NCBI GenBank assembly: GCA_017521805.1
Contig: JAFXDK010000051.1
Span: 1 to 64,000, forward strand
Origin: Ruminococcus sp.
GTDB taxonomy: Bacteria > Bacillota > Clostridia > Oscillospirales > Ruminococcaceae
Reading direction: 5' to 3'
DNA: 64,000 nt
How positions within the stretch are numbered: the first letter of the stretch is position 1; every line of letters begins with the position of its first letter. Under the pieces are notes generated by a model. The model was not told the origin of the DNA. It saw only the letters and a list, made by a program, of their open reading frames with translations, and searched no databases. A program made the translations under genes and the position numbers. Positions 8,025-16,228 of the stretch are shown piece after piece.

Positions 8025-9411
8025 AAATAATTTTCCAGATGAAAAAGAATGGGAAAAAATTGTTGAGGACGCTTTTTCCTCCGATGAGGAGCATATTTTT
8101 TCCGAACATTACAAACTGAACAAGCAGCAGATGCTGAGGAGGGTTACTATGACAAAAAAGACTTTCAACAAAAAGCGTGGATTGGCAGTTATTGCGGCGG
8201 CGGTGGCTGTTACAGCAGCTATTCCCCTTTCGGTTTTCGCCTATGAAAAGCTGACAGCAAAAATCGAAAAAACAGGAAACTATGAAAATACAATTTCAAT
8301 TCAGACACCTGTGGCTGATACGGAAAATACTGAGGCTTCAAAGTATATGTTTTATGAATTCGGCTGGGTGCCTGAGGGATATGTTCCTCACGAGGAAAAT
8401 TCAGGTTTTAAAAATCCCGAAAATGGCGGCAGAATTGCCCCTGACCTGTATAAACTGCCCGATGATACAAATGTTGAACTGAAACTTCCTTATTCGGAAA
8501 ATTGCGAAACTTATGAATCCGAGGGTAAAACTGCCCTTATAAATTATCGTAGTCCCAATGTTTACAATAACGGCACATTAAGCATTGACAGGTCTGTTTA
8601 CATCTGCTTTGAGGGTACAACTTACGTTCTTTCGATTCATATAAGCGAAGATGTTTCAGATGCTGATATGAAGAAAATGATTGATGAAATCACTCTTTAT
8701 CCCACAGAAGAAAAGCTTCACGGTGATTATATCCCGTGGCTTGACAAGGGCAATTATCAGACTGTTTCAACTCCGAAAACCTATGCCTACAAGGAAAATG
8801 TAAGAACTATTGGTGACACCGTAAGCAAGCCTTATAGTGGTAATGGAAATGACGGATATGACGTTACTCTCAACAGCTTTGAGCTTACAGACAGCTTTGA
8901 CGGAATAACAACAGACAGCGGCGGAGATGAAACCGATTTCAGTCACTTTATGGACGAGAACGGAAATATCATTGAAAATATCCGTAAAACAATTAAGCTT
9001 GGTGACGGTGTTAATACGATTGATGAAATTATATCCGAAGAAGTTGTGCCTATGCATATTCTTAAAATGAATGTAACAATTACAAATACAGCCGATATTG
9101 AAAATGATATATGTATCTGTCCGACTATGTTTATTATTGAGGACGGTGAGCCGAAAGAAGACTGGGTGAACAATAAGGACGGATATTCCTGCTTTGACTC
9201 GTTAGTTGGCTATGACGGACAGCGTATGTGGTTCTCATTGGCAATGGACAGCGACCAAAAGGGCGGCAATAACCACTTGATTCTTGCCCCTAACGAATCC
9301 GCTGATGTACAGATTGCATTTTTTGCCGATGACAACGTAAAGGATAAAATTTATGTTTCCTTTGACGTTAGCGGCAATAATTACGGCGAATATTTTGATG
9401 TGAACGGATAA
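8017..9411 (+). CDS. Membrane-anchored putative anti-sigma / regulator protein
   Basis: The start is set at ATG 8017, with AGAGGAG about 10 bases upstream; upstream in-frame starts are too close to that site. The 464-aa product has a cytoplasmic N-terminus of about 55 residues, a single membrane helix at about 57-77 (LAVIAAAVAVTAAIPLSVFA) and a large extracytoplasmic part. The first part of this (FGWVPEGYVPH to SDADMKKMIDEITLYP) resembles the DUF4367 sensor-like domain. The C-terminal part looks like a beta-sandwich. Together with the overlapping sigma gene it is probably the anti-sigma factor. No zinc-binding HxxxCxxC motif is seen in the N-terminus, so it would not be a ZAS-type anti-sigma. 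Confidence 0.75.
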   Translation: MNKNNFPDEKEWEKIVEDAFSSDEEHIFSEHYKLNKQQMLRRVTMTKKTFNKKRGLAVIAAAVAVTAAIPLSVFAYEKLTAKIEKTGNYENTISIQTPVADTENTEASKYMFYEFGWVPEGYVPHEENSGFKNPENGGRIAPDLYKLPDDTNVELKLPYSENCETYESEGKTALINYRSPNVYNNGTLSIDRSVYICFEGTTYVLSIHISEDVSDADMKKMIDEITLYPTEEKLHGDYIPWLDKGNYQTVSTPKTYAYKENVRTIGDTVSKPYSGNGNDGYDVTLNSFELTDSFDGITTDSGGDETDFSHFMDENGNIIENIRKTIKLGDGVNTIDEIISEEVVPMHILKMNVTITNTADIENDICICPTMFIIEDGEPKEDWVNNKDGYSCFDSLVGYDGQRMWFSLAMDSDQKGGNNHLILAPNESADVQIAFFADDNVKDKIYVSFDVSGNNYGEYFDVNG

Positions 9412-9420
9412 AATAATAAT

Positions 9421-9448
9421 CCCCGATGAATTTTTTTCATCGGGGATT
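9421..9448. terminator. Bidirectional terminator
   Basis: CCCCGATGAA (9421-9430) and TTCATCGGGG (9436-9445) form a perfect 10-bp stem. It sits between the convergent genes ending at 9411 and 9453 and has A/T-rich flanks on both sides. Confidence 0.85.
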
Positions 9449-9452
9449 TGCA

Positions 9453-10469
9453 TTAGCCGTTTATAATTTTCTTTGCATTTTCAAGAGCATCAATAACTCT
9501 GTCACACCATTCATCAAATTCAGGGTCTTCAATCTGACATTCGGGGTGGGAGAGGACATATTCCACAGTATTGCGGATTCCCTGCTCAACATGGACTTTT
9601 GCCTTGAATTCGGGGACAATACGCTTTATTTTGGAGTTGTCGAATACAACTGTCTGTGCCTTATCGCCTGTAAGACTGCCTGTAAGGTCGTAATCGCTCA
9701 CATCGGAAAGGAATTCAGATGAAACGTGATAAGGTTTAAGCTCAACGCCTAAAGCGTCTGCGATTGCCTGATATATCTGATTCCAAGTAACAGATTCATC
9801 AGATGTGATGTGGAAAGCCTCGCCAATTGCGTGGGGATTGCCCATAAGTCCTGTGAATCCAACAGCAAAATCGGAATTGTGTGTGATAGTCCAGAGAGTT
9901 GTACCGTCACCGTGGATAATAACGGGTTTACCCTCCATAATACGCTTTATTACCTGATAGCTGCCATTTTTGCCGTGTACTCCCAACGGTACGCTTCTTT
10001 CGTCGTAGGTATGGCTTGGGCGCACAATTGTCACAGGGAAGCCGTCCTCGCGGTAGTGCTTCATAAGCAGTTCTTCGATTGCAATTTTATTGCGTGAGTA
10101 TTCCCAGTATTTGTTTGCAAGAGTTGTACCCTCTGTTATGATATAATCGCAGACAGGTTTGTGATATGCCGATGCGGAGCTGATAAAGATAAACTGCTTT
10201 GTTCTGCCGTTGAAAAGGCGGAAATCACGTTCAGCCTGTTCAGGTACAAAACAGATGAAATCGCAGACAACGTCAAATGTCATGTCTGCAAGGGCTTCTT
10301 TTGCCTCTGTCTCGTTGTTAATATCAGCTGTGATAATCTTCACATTTTCGGGGAGATTGCCGTTGCTGTTTCCGCGGTTGAGTAGGTATACCTCCCAGCC
10401 TGTTTCAGCCAATCTGCGTGTGATTGCGGAACTTATAGTGCCTGTTCCGCCGATAAGTAGTGCTTTCAT
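9453..10469 (-). CDS. NAD-dependent epimerase/dehydratase (extended SDR)
   Basis: The 338-aa protein opens with a Rossmann nucleotide-binding motif (LIGGTGTISSAI), followed by a strand ending in LLNRGN, consistent with an extended short-chain dehydrogenase. The usual SDR Tyr-x-x-x-Lys pair appears as YSRNK near residue 124 (WEYSRNKIAIEELL), with VRPSHTY further on. Members of this subgroup resemble sugar-nucleotide epimerases and the CSP41-like proteins. The substrate cannot be assigned. Its start overlaps the stop of the dockerin protein gene by four bases (ATGA), so translation should be coupled to a secreted protein, which is unusual. Confidence 0.85.
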   Translation of the reverse strand: MKALLIGGTGTISSAITRRLAETGWEVYLLNRGNSNGNLPENVKIITADINNETEAKEALADMTFDVVCDFICFVPEQAERDFRLFNGRTKQFIFISSASAYHKPVCDYIITEGTTLANKYWEYSRNKIAIEELLMKHYREDGFPVTIVRPSHTYDERSVPLGVHGKNGSYQVIKRIMEGKPVIIHGDGTTLWTITHNSDFAVGFTGLMGNPHAIGEAFHITSDESVTWNQIYQAIADALGVELKPYHVSSEFLSDVSDYDLTGSLTGDKAQTVVFDNSKIKRIVPEFKAKVHVEQGIRNTVEYVLSHPECQIEDPEFDEWCDRVIDALENAKKIING

Positions 10470-12373
10470 GATAGATTCCCTCTCTTTAAAATTTCTTTTC
10501 GCATTAAAATAAAGTCAAAGACAGTTACAGCATTGTCACTGTCAAAATTTCCGTTTTCCAGTTTTGTTAGGATATCACCTCCAAGCAGATATTTTTCCAT
10601 TAAAACAGCATCGGCAACATTGACGGCTCCGTCACCATTAAGGTCGCCTTTAACGCTGATTTCGGCTTTTACAGCTTCGTGACAGATAAATTCATCTGTT
10701 TCAAAACAATAGCTCCAGATTGTATTATCAGTACGCAGGAAATAACAGGTAAGAACATCATTTTCATAGTAATCGCATAGAAATTCCGCAACATCATCTA
10801 TAGCCACTTCTTTGCCGTTATGCTCAAGTGTAAGTACATTATCATTACTGATATAATACTCATGGGGCGTGAGCTGACTGCTCATTATTTCTCCGTGGGG
10901 TACTCCGAAATATCCTGATTCTCTAAATATTTTTCCTTGTGATTTTCCCTCGTAAAGAGTGACTTTTATTTGTGTTCCGATTTCGTAGGCTGTACCGTCG
11001 CTTTTAATATGGACATCTCCTGTTACTACGCCATTATCGTAAGTAAGAAATCCGACTTTTACAACGTCCTCAGCTTTTTGTGTTACAACAGGGGGAATTT
11101 TTCTTGTGTTTATTTCCCATAATACATTATTTTCATCTACAAAAAAGTCGTGGGTAGTACTGGTTGGATTCATTATGCCCGTGGGATATGGAGTGCTTAA
11201 GCGTTTATTATTCTCGGTATAATTGTCAAGATAGAGCAGCTCGCCCTCGGTGGAAATGCAGTAGCTCCGAAAGCTGTTCTCCGAAAATGAAGCTATATTA
11301 TCGCAGACATAATCGGCTGTGCAGACGCCGTTATCATAATTGAGTATATATAATTCATTGTTCTCCGAAATGAGATAGGAATCGTTTATATCGCGGAATT
11401 TCACTCCCTCTGGAGCAGTTATGGGAATATTGTTTATATATGCCTTTCCTTCAGATGTCAGAATGAGATCGTCACCCATAAGATTAATTGTCAGATATGA
11501 ATTATCATATTTCTCAACGTTTTCGTGGTGAAGAATAACTTTACCGCCTTTCACACCGTAAAGTCTGCCGTTGGAAATGACTGTCTTTTTGTCAGAATAG
11601 AAGTTGGAACTGTAAATCTTCGAGGTGTATTCTACATCAGCAGCAGGGGAGATATCGGCATACTGTGGTTCTTCAACCTTTATTTTTCCTGTGAAAAGCA
11701 CTTCACCGTCAAATTCTATGGAGTATGAGGTTTCACCGCAGTTTCTTCCGTATACAGCGGCGATTTCACCGTTTCTGTAAAAGCCCTTTTCGTCTTCGCC
11801 TCTTATATCGTCCTTGAATGAGGCGATATTGGTATTATCAATACGGAATACTATCTGTTCTGCGTCAATAATTCCCACAGGCAGACAGCCGACAGTTGAA
11901 ACAAAGCCCTTTCTTATTGTTATATCCCCACAGCGTGCAGCTTCCATACGCTGTTCAAAGGTAATCTGCTCCATATCGGCCATACGAAGATAGTCAAGTT
12001 CCATATTTTTTGCAAAATTAATATTGGTAATCGGAACAGAGGTGAGGAATACATTTTTCAACTTTGGGAGCTCTGAAAGAAATGAAAGGTCTGTTATATT
12101 TCCGTTTTGGAGATTTATATGGTACAGATTTTCCATTCTTGAAATCCATGAAATGTCCTCAACTCCTGTGAGGTCGAGATTGAGCCATTGTTCTGAGATG
12201 AGTTCTTCCTCGGTGAAAATACCGTCGTCATTCAAATCATTTCTCAATAAAAGCTGTTCATATGCGATAGGGTCAACATCGGCAGGAACTGCGGTATCAT
12301 CGGCAAAAGCAGTATAAGGAATTGCAGATAATGCAACTGCCAAGGACGTTAAAAATGCGGATATTTTTTTCAT
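10466..12373 (-). CDS. Secreted dockerin protein with LRR-like region
   Basis: The start is ATG 12373 (MKKISAF), preceded by GAAGGTGA; a longer upstream frame lacks a site. The 635-aa product has a signal peptide ending near TAFADD, an EF-hand-like stretch (LNDDGIFTEEELI), a short leucine-rich-repeat-like region (LSELPKLKNVFL, MELDYLRMADME, about residues 80-150), a long middle that reads like an RCC1/beta-propeller-type repeat region (phrases such as LYGVKGGKVI, LTSEGKAYI, LRTDNTIWSY), and a C-terminal type I dockerin with two Ca-binding repeats (GDLNGDGAVNVADAVLMEKY and FDSDNAVTVFDFILMRKEIL). It should attach to a cohesin on a scaffoldin at the cell surface. No catalytic domain is recognised. 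Confidence 0.85.
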   Translation of the reverse strand: MKKISAFLTSLAVALSAIPYTAFADDTAVPADVDPIAYEQLLLRNDLNDDGIFTEEELISEQWLNLDLTGVEDISWISRMENLYHINLQNGNITDLSFLSELPKLKNVFLTSVPITNINFAKNMELDYLRMADMEQITFEQRMEAARCGDITIRKGFVSTVGCLPVGIIDAEQIVFRIDNTNIASFKDDIRGEDEKGFYRNGEIAAVYGRNCGETSYSIEFDGEVLFTGKIKVEEPQYADISPAADVEYTSKIYSSNFYSDKKTVISNGRLYGVKGGKVILHHENVEKYDNSYLTINLMGDDLILTSEGKAYINNIPITAPEGVKFRDINDSYLISENNELYILNYDNGVCTADYVCDNIASFSENSFRSYCISTEGELLYLDNYTENNKRLSTPYPTGIMNPTSTTHDFFVDENNVLWEINTRKIPPVVTQKAEDVVKVGFLTYDNGVVTGDVHIKSDGTAYEIGTQIKVTLYEGKSQGKIFRESGYFGVPHGEIMSSQLTPHEYYISNDNVLTLEHNGKEVAIDDVAEFLCDYYENDVLTCYFLRTDNTIWSYCFETDEFICHEAVKAEISVKGDLNGDGAVNVADAVLMEKYLLGGDILTKLENGNFDSDNAVTVFDFILMRKEILKRGNLS

Positions 12374-12420
12374 GAATTCACCTTCCATAATAGTATTTTT
12401 CAATTTTTGAAACAAAAATC

Positions 12421-12449
12421 GGCAGAGAATGGAAAATCCAATCTCTGCC
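12421..12449 (-). terminator. Hairpin at the start of the dockerin mRNA, possible terminator
   Basis: GGCAGAGA (12421-12428) pairs with TCTCTGCC (12442-12449), with an inner GGA/TCC. Read on the minus strand it is followed by CGATTTTTG, so it could end transcripts from the gene at 12530-13228. It also starts almost exactly at the predicted +1 of the dockerin gene promoter (12453-12481), so it could be a 5'-end stabilising stem instead. Confidence 0.6.
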
Positions 12450-12452
12450 ATT

Positions 12453-12481
12453 ATTATAACATATTTATTTTAATTTTGCAA
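12453..12481 (-). promoter_or_regulatory. Promoter of the dockerin/SDR pair
   Basis: Read on the minus strand, TTGCAA (12481-12476) and TATAAT (12458-12453) are separated by 17 bases. Confidence 0.7.
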
Positions 12482-12529
12482 TATAATATTTAATTTTTGT
12501 TTAAACTGAAACGTAAGACAGTAATGCAT

Positions 12530-13228
12530 TCATAGATTTTCATATGATGTATTTCTGAATTCTTCTGCAAGAAGTATAATCAAATCTTTGTTTTTCATTC
12601 GGCGATTCTCAATTTTATTTTTGATAATAACGCCTTTTCGGAATGCGGAACTCAGCATAACACGCAGTCCACGCTCGACATTGTCGTATGTATTGTTTAT
12701 CTTCTCAGCAATTGCTGTATAAAGCTCAGTCGAACCGTAATCAGCTGTTTCGGGATTGTCTATAAGTATTTTTACAGCGGTGCATAGAAAATAAAATCCG
12801 ATAAGGGTTGAAGGAAATTTTTTCTTGAAAAGAAACTCTGCAATTTCAGGCAGCAGTTTAAGTTCAGGATAAAAATCCACCGCAATTTCAGTGCAGGCGA
12901 TACAGTTTATATAGGGCATGACAATACATTCCGTTACTCCGAGTTTTAAAAGTTCAAGGCGAACAGAATCTGAGACGGTGGCAATTATAGCGTATAGTTT
13001 CAGTTGAGGATAGCTGTTTCTGCAATTTCTGATAAAACTTCTGATATTTTCATTCATTACAAGAGCATAAAAAATACAACCATCAAAATGCTCCTCATTC
13101 AGCATTTTTTCAAGTGTATCGGTATAATTTGAGCAGTATACCGTTTCAAATCCCAGATATTTAATTGTATTTGCCATATTCTTGCCCATATGGTCTATGG
13201 TATCTCCGATTAACAGTCTGTACTTCAA
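12530..13228 (-). CDS. Spo0A-like protein with degenerate receiver domain
   Basis: This 232-aa protein aligns along its C-terminal half with the Spo0A DNA-binding domain: FPSTLIGFYFLCTAV matches the IPAHIKGYRYLRTAI of the Spo0A at 17614-18390, LYTAIAEKINNTYDNVERGL matches LYPRVAEIYETTPERVERAI, and the end NRRMKNKDLIILLAEEF matches the RPTNSEFIALATDKL helix. The N-terminal 120 residues keep the receiver fold pattern (LLIGDTIDHMG), but the phospho-acceptor position reads GCIFYALV with no Asp, and the conserved Lys region is ECIVMPY. It is therefore probably not phosphorylated by the usual route. The DNA-recognition helix also differs from Spo0A, so a different target or a regulatory dimer partner is possible. 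Confidence 0.75.
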   Translation of the reverse strand: MKYRLLIGDTIDHMGKNMANTIKYLGFETVYCSNYTDTLEKMLNEEHFDGCIFYALVMNENIRSFIRNCRNSYPQLKLYAIIATVSDSVRLELLKLGVTECIVMPYINCIACTEIAVDFYPELKLLPEIAEFLFKKKFPSTLIGFYFLCTAVKILIDNPETADYGSTELYTAIAEKINNTYDNVERGLRVMLSSAFRKGVIIKNKIENRRMKNKDLIILLAEEFRNTSYENL

Positions 13229-13332
13229 TTTTTCCCTCGCTTAAAAAATATTCAAAATGATATAATACCCTAATTATATGATATTATATTGTCGGAAAAA
13301 TGTCAAGAAAATTATTGGCATTGAATCGAAAA

Positions 13333-13346
13333 GGCTATATATAGCC
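13333..13346 (+). promoter_or_regulatory. Perfect 14-bp palindrome upstream of glutamine synthetase
   Basis: GGCTATATATAGCC is fully self-complementary, about 100 bases upstream of the glnA -35 box and about 100 bases upstream of the divergent Spo0A-like gene. It could be an operator for either gene. Nothing else was recognised in the 299-base intergenic region besides this and the promoter at 13449. Confidence 0.35.
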
Positions 13347-13448
13347 GTTTGGACGTGGTTTCCGTTTTGGTTATAGGGAAATATTATGCATGATAAGTAT
13401 GAATCTTAGTTAAAAAATAAAAAAATACAAAATTTCTCATAAATGTTA

Positions 13449-13477
13449 TTGCATTTATAGTTGTAATGTGGTATAAT
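13449..13477 (+). promoter_or_regulatory. glnA promoter
   Basis: TTGCAT (13449-13454) and TATAAT (13472-13477) are separated by 17 bases, 50 bases before the start codon. Confidence 0.75.
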
Positions 13478-13527
13478 AATTATTGGTATATTTCGTAACC
13501 AAAATTAAAACTAAGGAGTGAGTTCCA

Positions 13528-14952
13528 ATGAACGAAAAAGTACAGAAGATTATGGACCTGATCCGCGAAAAAGACATAAAAATGGTTGATTTTACTATGG
13601 TTGATATCAACGGACAGTTCCGCCATGTTACAATTCCTGCTAAGGATTTTAACGAAGATGTTATGAAGAACGGTATCGGTTTTGACGCTTCAAATTATGG
13701 CTATGCTGTTGTTGAAAAGAGCGATATGGTATTTATCCCAGACCCTGATACAGCTTCTATTGACCCTTTCTGCGAAATTCCTACACTTTCAATGATGGGT
13801 AATGCTATGATTATCGATTATCCCGAGAATCGTCCGCTGGCACAGTATCCCAGAAATATCGTTGCAGCTGCTGAGCAGTATATGAAAGACTGCGGTGTTG
13901 CTGATACTATGTATATTCTCCCGGAATTTGAGTTCTATCTCTTTGACAATGTTGGCTGGGAAGTAGCCGCACAGTCTGTGGGATATTCTGTTGACGCTGT
14001 TCAGGCTCACTGGAACAGTGCTGTTGAGGGTATGGGTAACATTGTTCCCAAGCAGAAGAACTATCACATTGCAAAGCCCTATGATATTTCCTACGAGGCA
14101 AGAAGTGAAATGTGTCTGCTTATGGAAGAAGCAGGTATCGGTATCAATTACCACCACCCCGAAGTTGGTGCGGCAGGTCAGTTTGAAATCGAGCCTAAGC
14201 TTGGCGTTATGTCAAAAATGGCTGACGCTACAATGACTATCAAATATATTATCCACAATACAGCAAGAAAATACGGCAAATCTGCTACATTTATGCCCAA
14301 GCCAGTTATGGGCGAGGCAGGAAACGGTATGCACGTTCATATGCTTCTCATGAAGGACGGACAGCCTGTATTCTCAGATGATAACGGATATGCTCATCTC
14401 AGCAAGGAAGCTCATTACTTCATGGGCGGACTTCTCAAGCATATCAATTCTCTCTGCGCTATTACAAATCCCAGCACAAACTCATTCAAGAGACTTGTTC
14501 CCGGATTTGAAGCACCTGTTACTGTTGGTTATGCAACATCTAACAGAAGTGCTGTTATTCGTATTCCTGCATACGCTAAGACACCTGACCGCAGACGTTT
14601 TGAGCTGAGAAATCCCGATGCTACCTGCAATCCTTACTTCTGCTATGCTGCTATCCTTATGGCAGGTCTTGACGGTATCAAGAATCAGATTGATCCACAT
14701 GAAAATGGATGGGGTCCTTACGATATGAACCTTTTCCACCTCAGTGATGAAGAAAAGGCAAAGCTTTCACATCTTCCCACATCTCTTGAGCAGGCTCTTG
14801 ACGCTCTTGAAGCTGACCACGATTATCTCCTTGCAGGCGGAGTATTCCCCGAGGAGCTTATCAATAACTTCATTCGCTCAAAGCGTGAGGAGTGCCGTGC
14901 ATTAGCAGCTATTCCTCATCCTGCTGAGTTTGACCGTTACTATAATCTTTAA
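13528..14952 (+). CDS. glnA: Type I glutamine synthetase
   Basis: The 474-aa product joins ammonia and glutamate at the expense of ATP. Family motifs are visible in order: FTMVDINGQFRHVTIP in the beta-grasp N-terminus, GIGFDASNYGY, AGQFEIE (metal ligands), GNGMHVHMLL, the ATP-binding NRSAVIRIP, and RRFELRNPDATCNPY. AAGGAGTGAG precedes ATG 13528. It is monocistronic, with its own promoter and a terminator at 14961-14998. No glnR-type regulator lies next to it. Length and motifs put it in the GSI class rather than the larger GSIII also found in gut anaerobes. Confidence 0.95.
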   Translation: MNEKVQKIMDLIREKDIKMVDFTMVDINGQFRHVTIPAKDFNEDVMKNGIGFDASNYGYAVVEKSDMVFIPDPDTASIDPFCEIPTLSMMGNAMIIDYPENRPLAQYPRNIVAAAEQYMKDCGVADTMYILPEFEFYLFDNVGWEVAAQSVGYSVDAVQAHWNSAVEGMGNIVPKQKNYHIAKPYDISYEARSEMCLLMEEAGIGINYHHPEVGAAGQFEIEPKLGVMSKMADATMTIKYIIHNTARKYGKSATFMPKPVMGEAGNGMHVHMLLMKDGQPVFSDDNGYAHLSKEAHYFMGGLLKHINSLCAITNPSTNSFKRLVPGFEAPVTVGYATSNRSAVIRIPAYAKTPDRRRFELRNPDATCNPYFCYAAILMAGLDGIKNQIDPHENGWGPYDMNLFHLSDEEKAKLSHLPTSLEQALDALEADHDYLLAGGVFPEELINNFIRSKREECRALAAIPHPAEFDRYYNL

Positions 14953-14960
14953 TATCAATA

Positions 14961-14998
14961 ATGCCGGTTACCTGCTTTGTCGGGTATCGGCATTTTTT
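14961..14998 (+). terminator. glnA terminator
   Basis: ATGCCGGTTACC (14961-14972) pairs imperfectly with GGGTATCGGCAT (14982-14993) and runs into TTTTT. Confidence 0.8.
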
Positions 14999-14999
14999 G

Positions 15000-15028
15000 T
15001 TGATTTCTTGTGAAAAATATGCTATAAT
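15000..15028 (+). promoter_or_regulatory. Promoter of the GNAT operon
   Basis: TTGATT (15000-15005) and TATAAT (15023-15028) are 17 bases apart, directly after the glnA terminator. Confidence 0.65.
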
Positions 15029-15045
15029 ATTTGTAACAAAATTAT

Positions 15046-15110
15046 GGGAACCTCTAAAAACCTCCCTCATGGCTTGATTTCGCTCGTGTTCCGTTTTTTA
15101 GAGAACCCCT
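15046..15110 (+). repeat. Short copy (65 bp) of a MITE-like hairpin repeat
   Basis: It runs from GGGAACCTCTAAAAACCTCC to TTTTTTAGAGAACCCC, with inverted ends of about 17 bp. The family has two longer copies at 18454-18617 (inverted) and 18932-19050; the copy here lacks most of the interior. It lies between the promoter and the ribosome binding site of the GNAT gene, so it forms the mRNA leader there. Confidence 0.75.
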
Positions 15111-15124
15111 TAAGGAGAAAACTA

Positions 15125-15589
15125 ATGGAAAAATCATTTGAACCCATAAAATATCGAAATGAATATCAGTTGCTGCTTATTGAATTTCTGGAGAAGTGTC
15201 TGCCGGAATCAAACAGGGTATTGGATATAGACGGTCGTCACAGTTTTTATAAGGATGTCGAACACAATTTCAAAGGCTTCTGGTGTATGTTTGACGGCGG
15301 AAAAATTATTGGTTCGGTTGCAGTTCATGAACTCAATTCAAAGGATTGTGAGTTGAAATCACTGTATCTTCTGGAAAAATATCACGGCAGGGGATATGGT
15401 AAAAATCTGCTTCAAAAAGCTGTATTATTTGCCAAAGAATATGGGTATGAAAAAATGTATCTGGATTCTCTGTCTACAAGCAAAAAGGCTGTTGCATTGT
15501 ACAAGAAAACAGGTTTTGCTGATACTGAAAAATATAATGACAGCGTGCGTTCAGATGTGTTTATGGTGCTGAATCTGAAAGGAGAATAA
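15125..15589 (+). CDS. GNAT-family N-acetyltransferase
   Basis: This 154-aa protein has the acetyl-CoA-binding motif A (LYLLEKYHGRGYGKNLLQKA, about residues 82-101) and the C-terminal motif ALYKKTGFADTEKY. The N-terminal strand motif is KGFWCMFDGGKIIGSVAVHE. The start is ATG 15125, with AAGGAG at 15112-15117. A longer in-frame start at 15044 would translate the hairpin repeat and is rejected. The acceptor substrate is unknown. It heads a four-gene run with three-base spacing to the next gene. Confidence 0.88.
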   Translation: MEKSFEPIKYRNEYQLLLIEFLEKCLPESNRVLDIDGRHSFYKDVEHNFKGFWCMFDGGKIIGSVAVHELNSKDCELKSLYLLEKYHGRGYGKNLLQKAVLFAKEYGYEKMYLDSLSTSKKAVALYKKTGFADTEKYNDSVRSDVFMVLNLKGE

Positions 15590-15591
15590 GT

Positions 15592-16224
15592 ATGCCATTT
15601 GATTTCAAAAAAGAGTACAAGGAATACTATATGCCGAAAAATAAGCCCGTTATAGTAAATATTCCTAAGATGAATTATATTGCTGTAATGGGAAAAGGTA
15701 ATCCCAACGAGGAGGGCGGAGCATATCAGCAGGCAATCAGCGTGCTGTATGCTGTTGCTTATACTCTTAAAATGAGCTATAAAACCGATTATAAAATAGA
15801 GGGGTTTTTTGAATATGTCGTGCCGCCTCTTGAAAGCTTCTGGTGGCAGGAGGGTATTGACGGTGTAAATTATACAGACAAATCCTCATTTAACTGGATT
15901 TCTGTAATCCGATTGCCCGATTTTATTTCAAAGCAGGATTTTGAATGGGCTGTGGAAACTGCTTCAAAAAAGAAAAAGCTGGACTGCTCTTCTGCGGAAA
16001 TCTTAACGATAGATGAGGGCTTATGCGTTCAGATAATGCATCATGGTTCGTATGATGATGAGCCTGCAACAGTCGCTTTAATGGATGAATTCCTTGCTGA
16101 AAATGGCTATGAAAACGATTTGTCTGCTGAACGTCTGCATCATGAAATATATCTTTCAGACCCCAGAAAAATTGCTCCTGAAAAGTGGAAAACGGTTATA
16201 CGTCATCCTATAAAAAAGAGGTGA
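15592..16224 (+). CDS. GyrI-like small-molecule-binding domain protein
   Basis: The 210-aa protein begins with the typical GyrI-like region (VNIPKMNYIAVMGKGNPNE, then AISVLYAVAYTLKMSYK) and ends with EIYLSDPRKIAPEKWKTVIR, as in stand-alone GyrI-like/SOUL proteins of Firmicutes. Such domains bind hydrophobic small molecules in transcription regulators, but no DNA-binding domain is fused here. It sits three bases after the GNAT gene and five bases before the deformylase-like gene, so it belongs to that operon. Confidence 0.85.
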   Translation: MPFDFKKEYKEYYMPKNKPVIVNIPKMNYIAVMGKGNPNEEGGAYQQAISVLYAVAYTLKMSYKTDYKIEGFFEYVVPPLESFWWQEGIDGVNYTDKSSFNWISVIRLPDFISKQDFEWAVETASKKKKLDCSSAEILTIDEGLCVQIMHHGSYDDEPATVALMDEFLAENGYENDLSAERLHHEIYLSDPRKIAPEKWKTVIRHPIKKR

Positions 16225-16228
16225 AATT

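Noticed and set aside
15044..15124. N-terminal extension of the GNAT protein (MGTSKNLPHG...)
   Set aside because: It translates the hairpin repeat; the ATG at 15125 has a proper ribosome binding site, and a similar peptide start arises from the inverted copy near 18617.
15592..16224. GyrI-like protein as a transcription regulator
   Set aside because: No helix-turn-helix is fused; only the ligand-binding domain is present.
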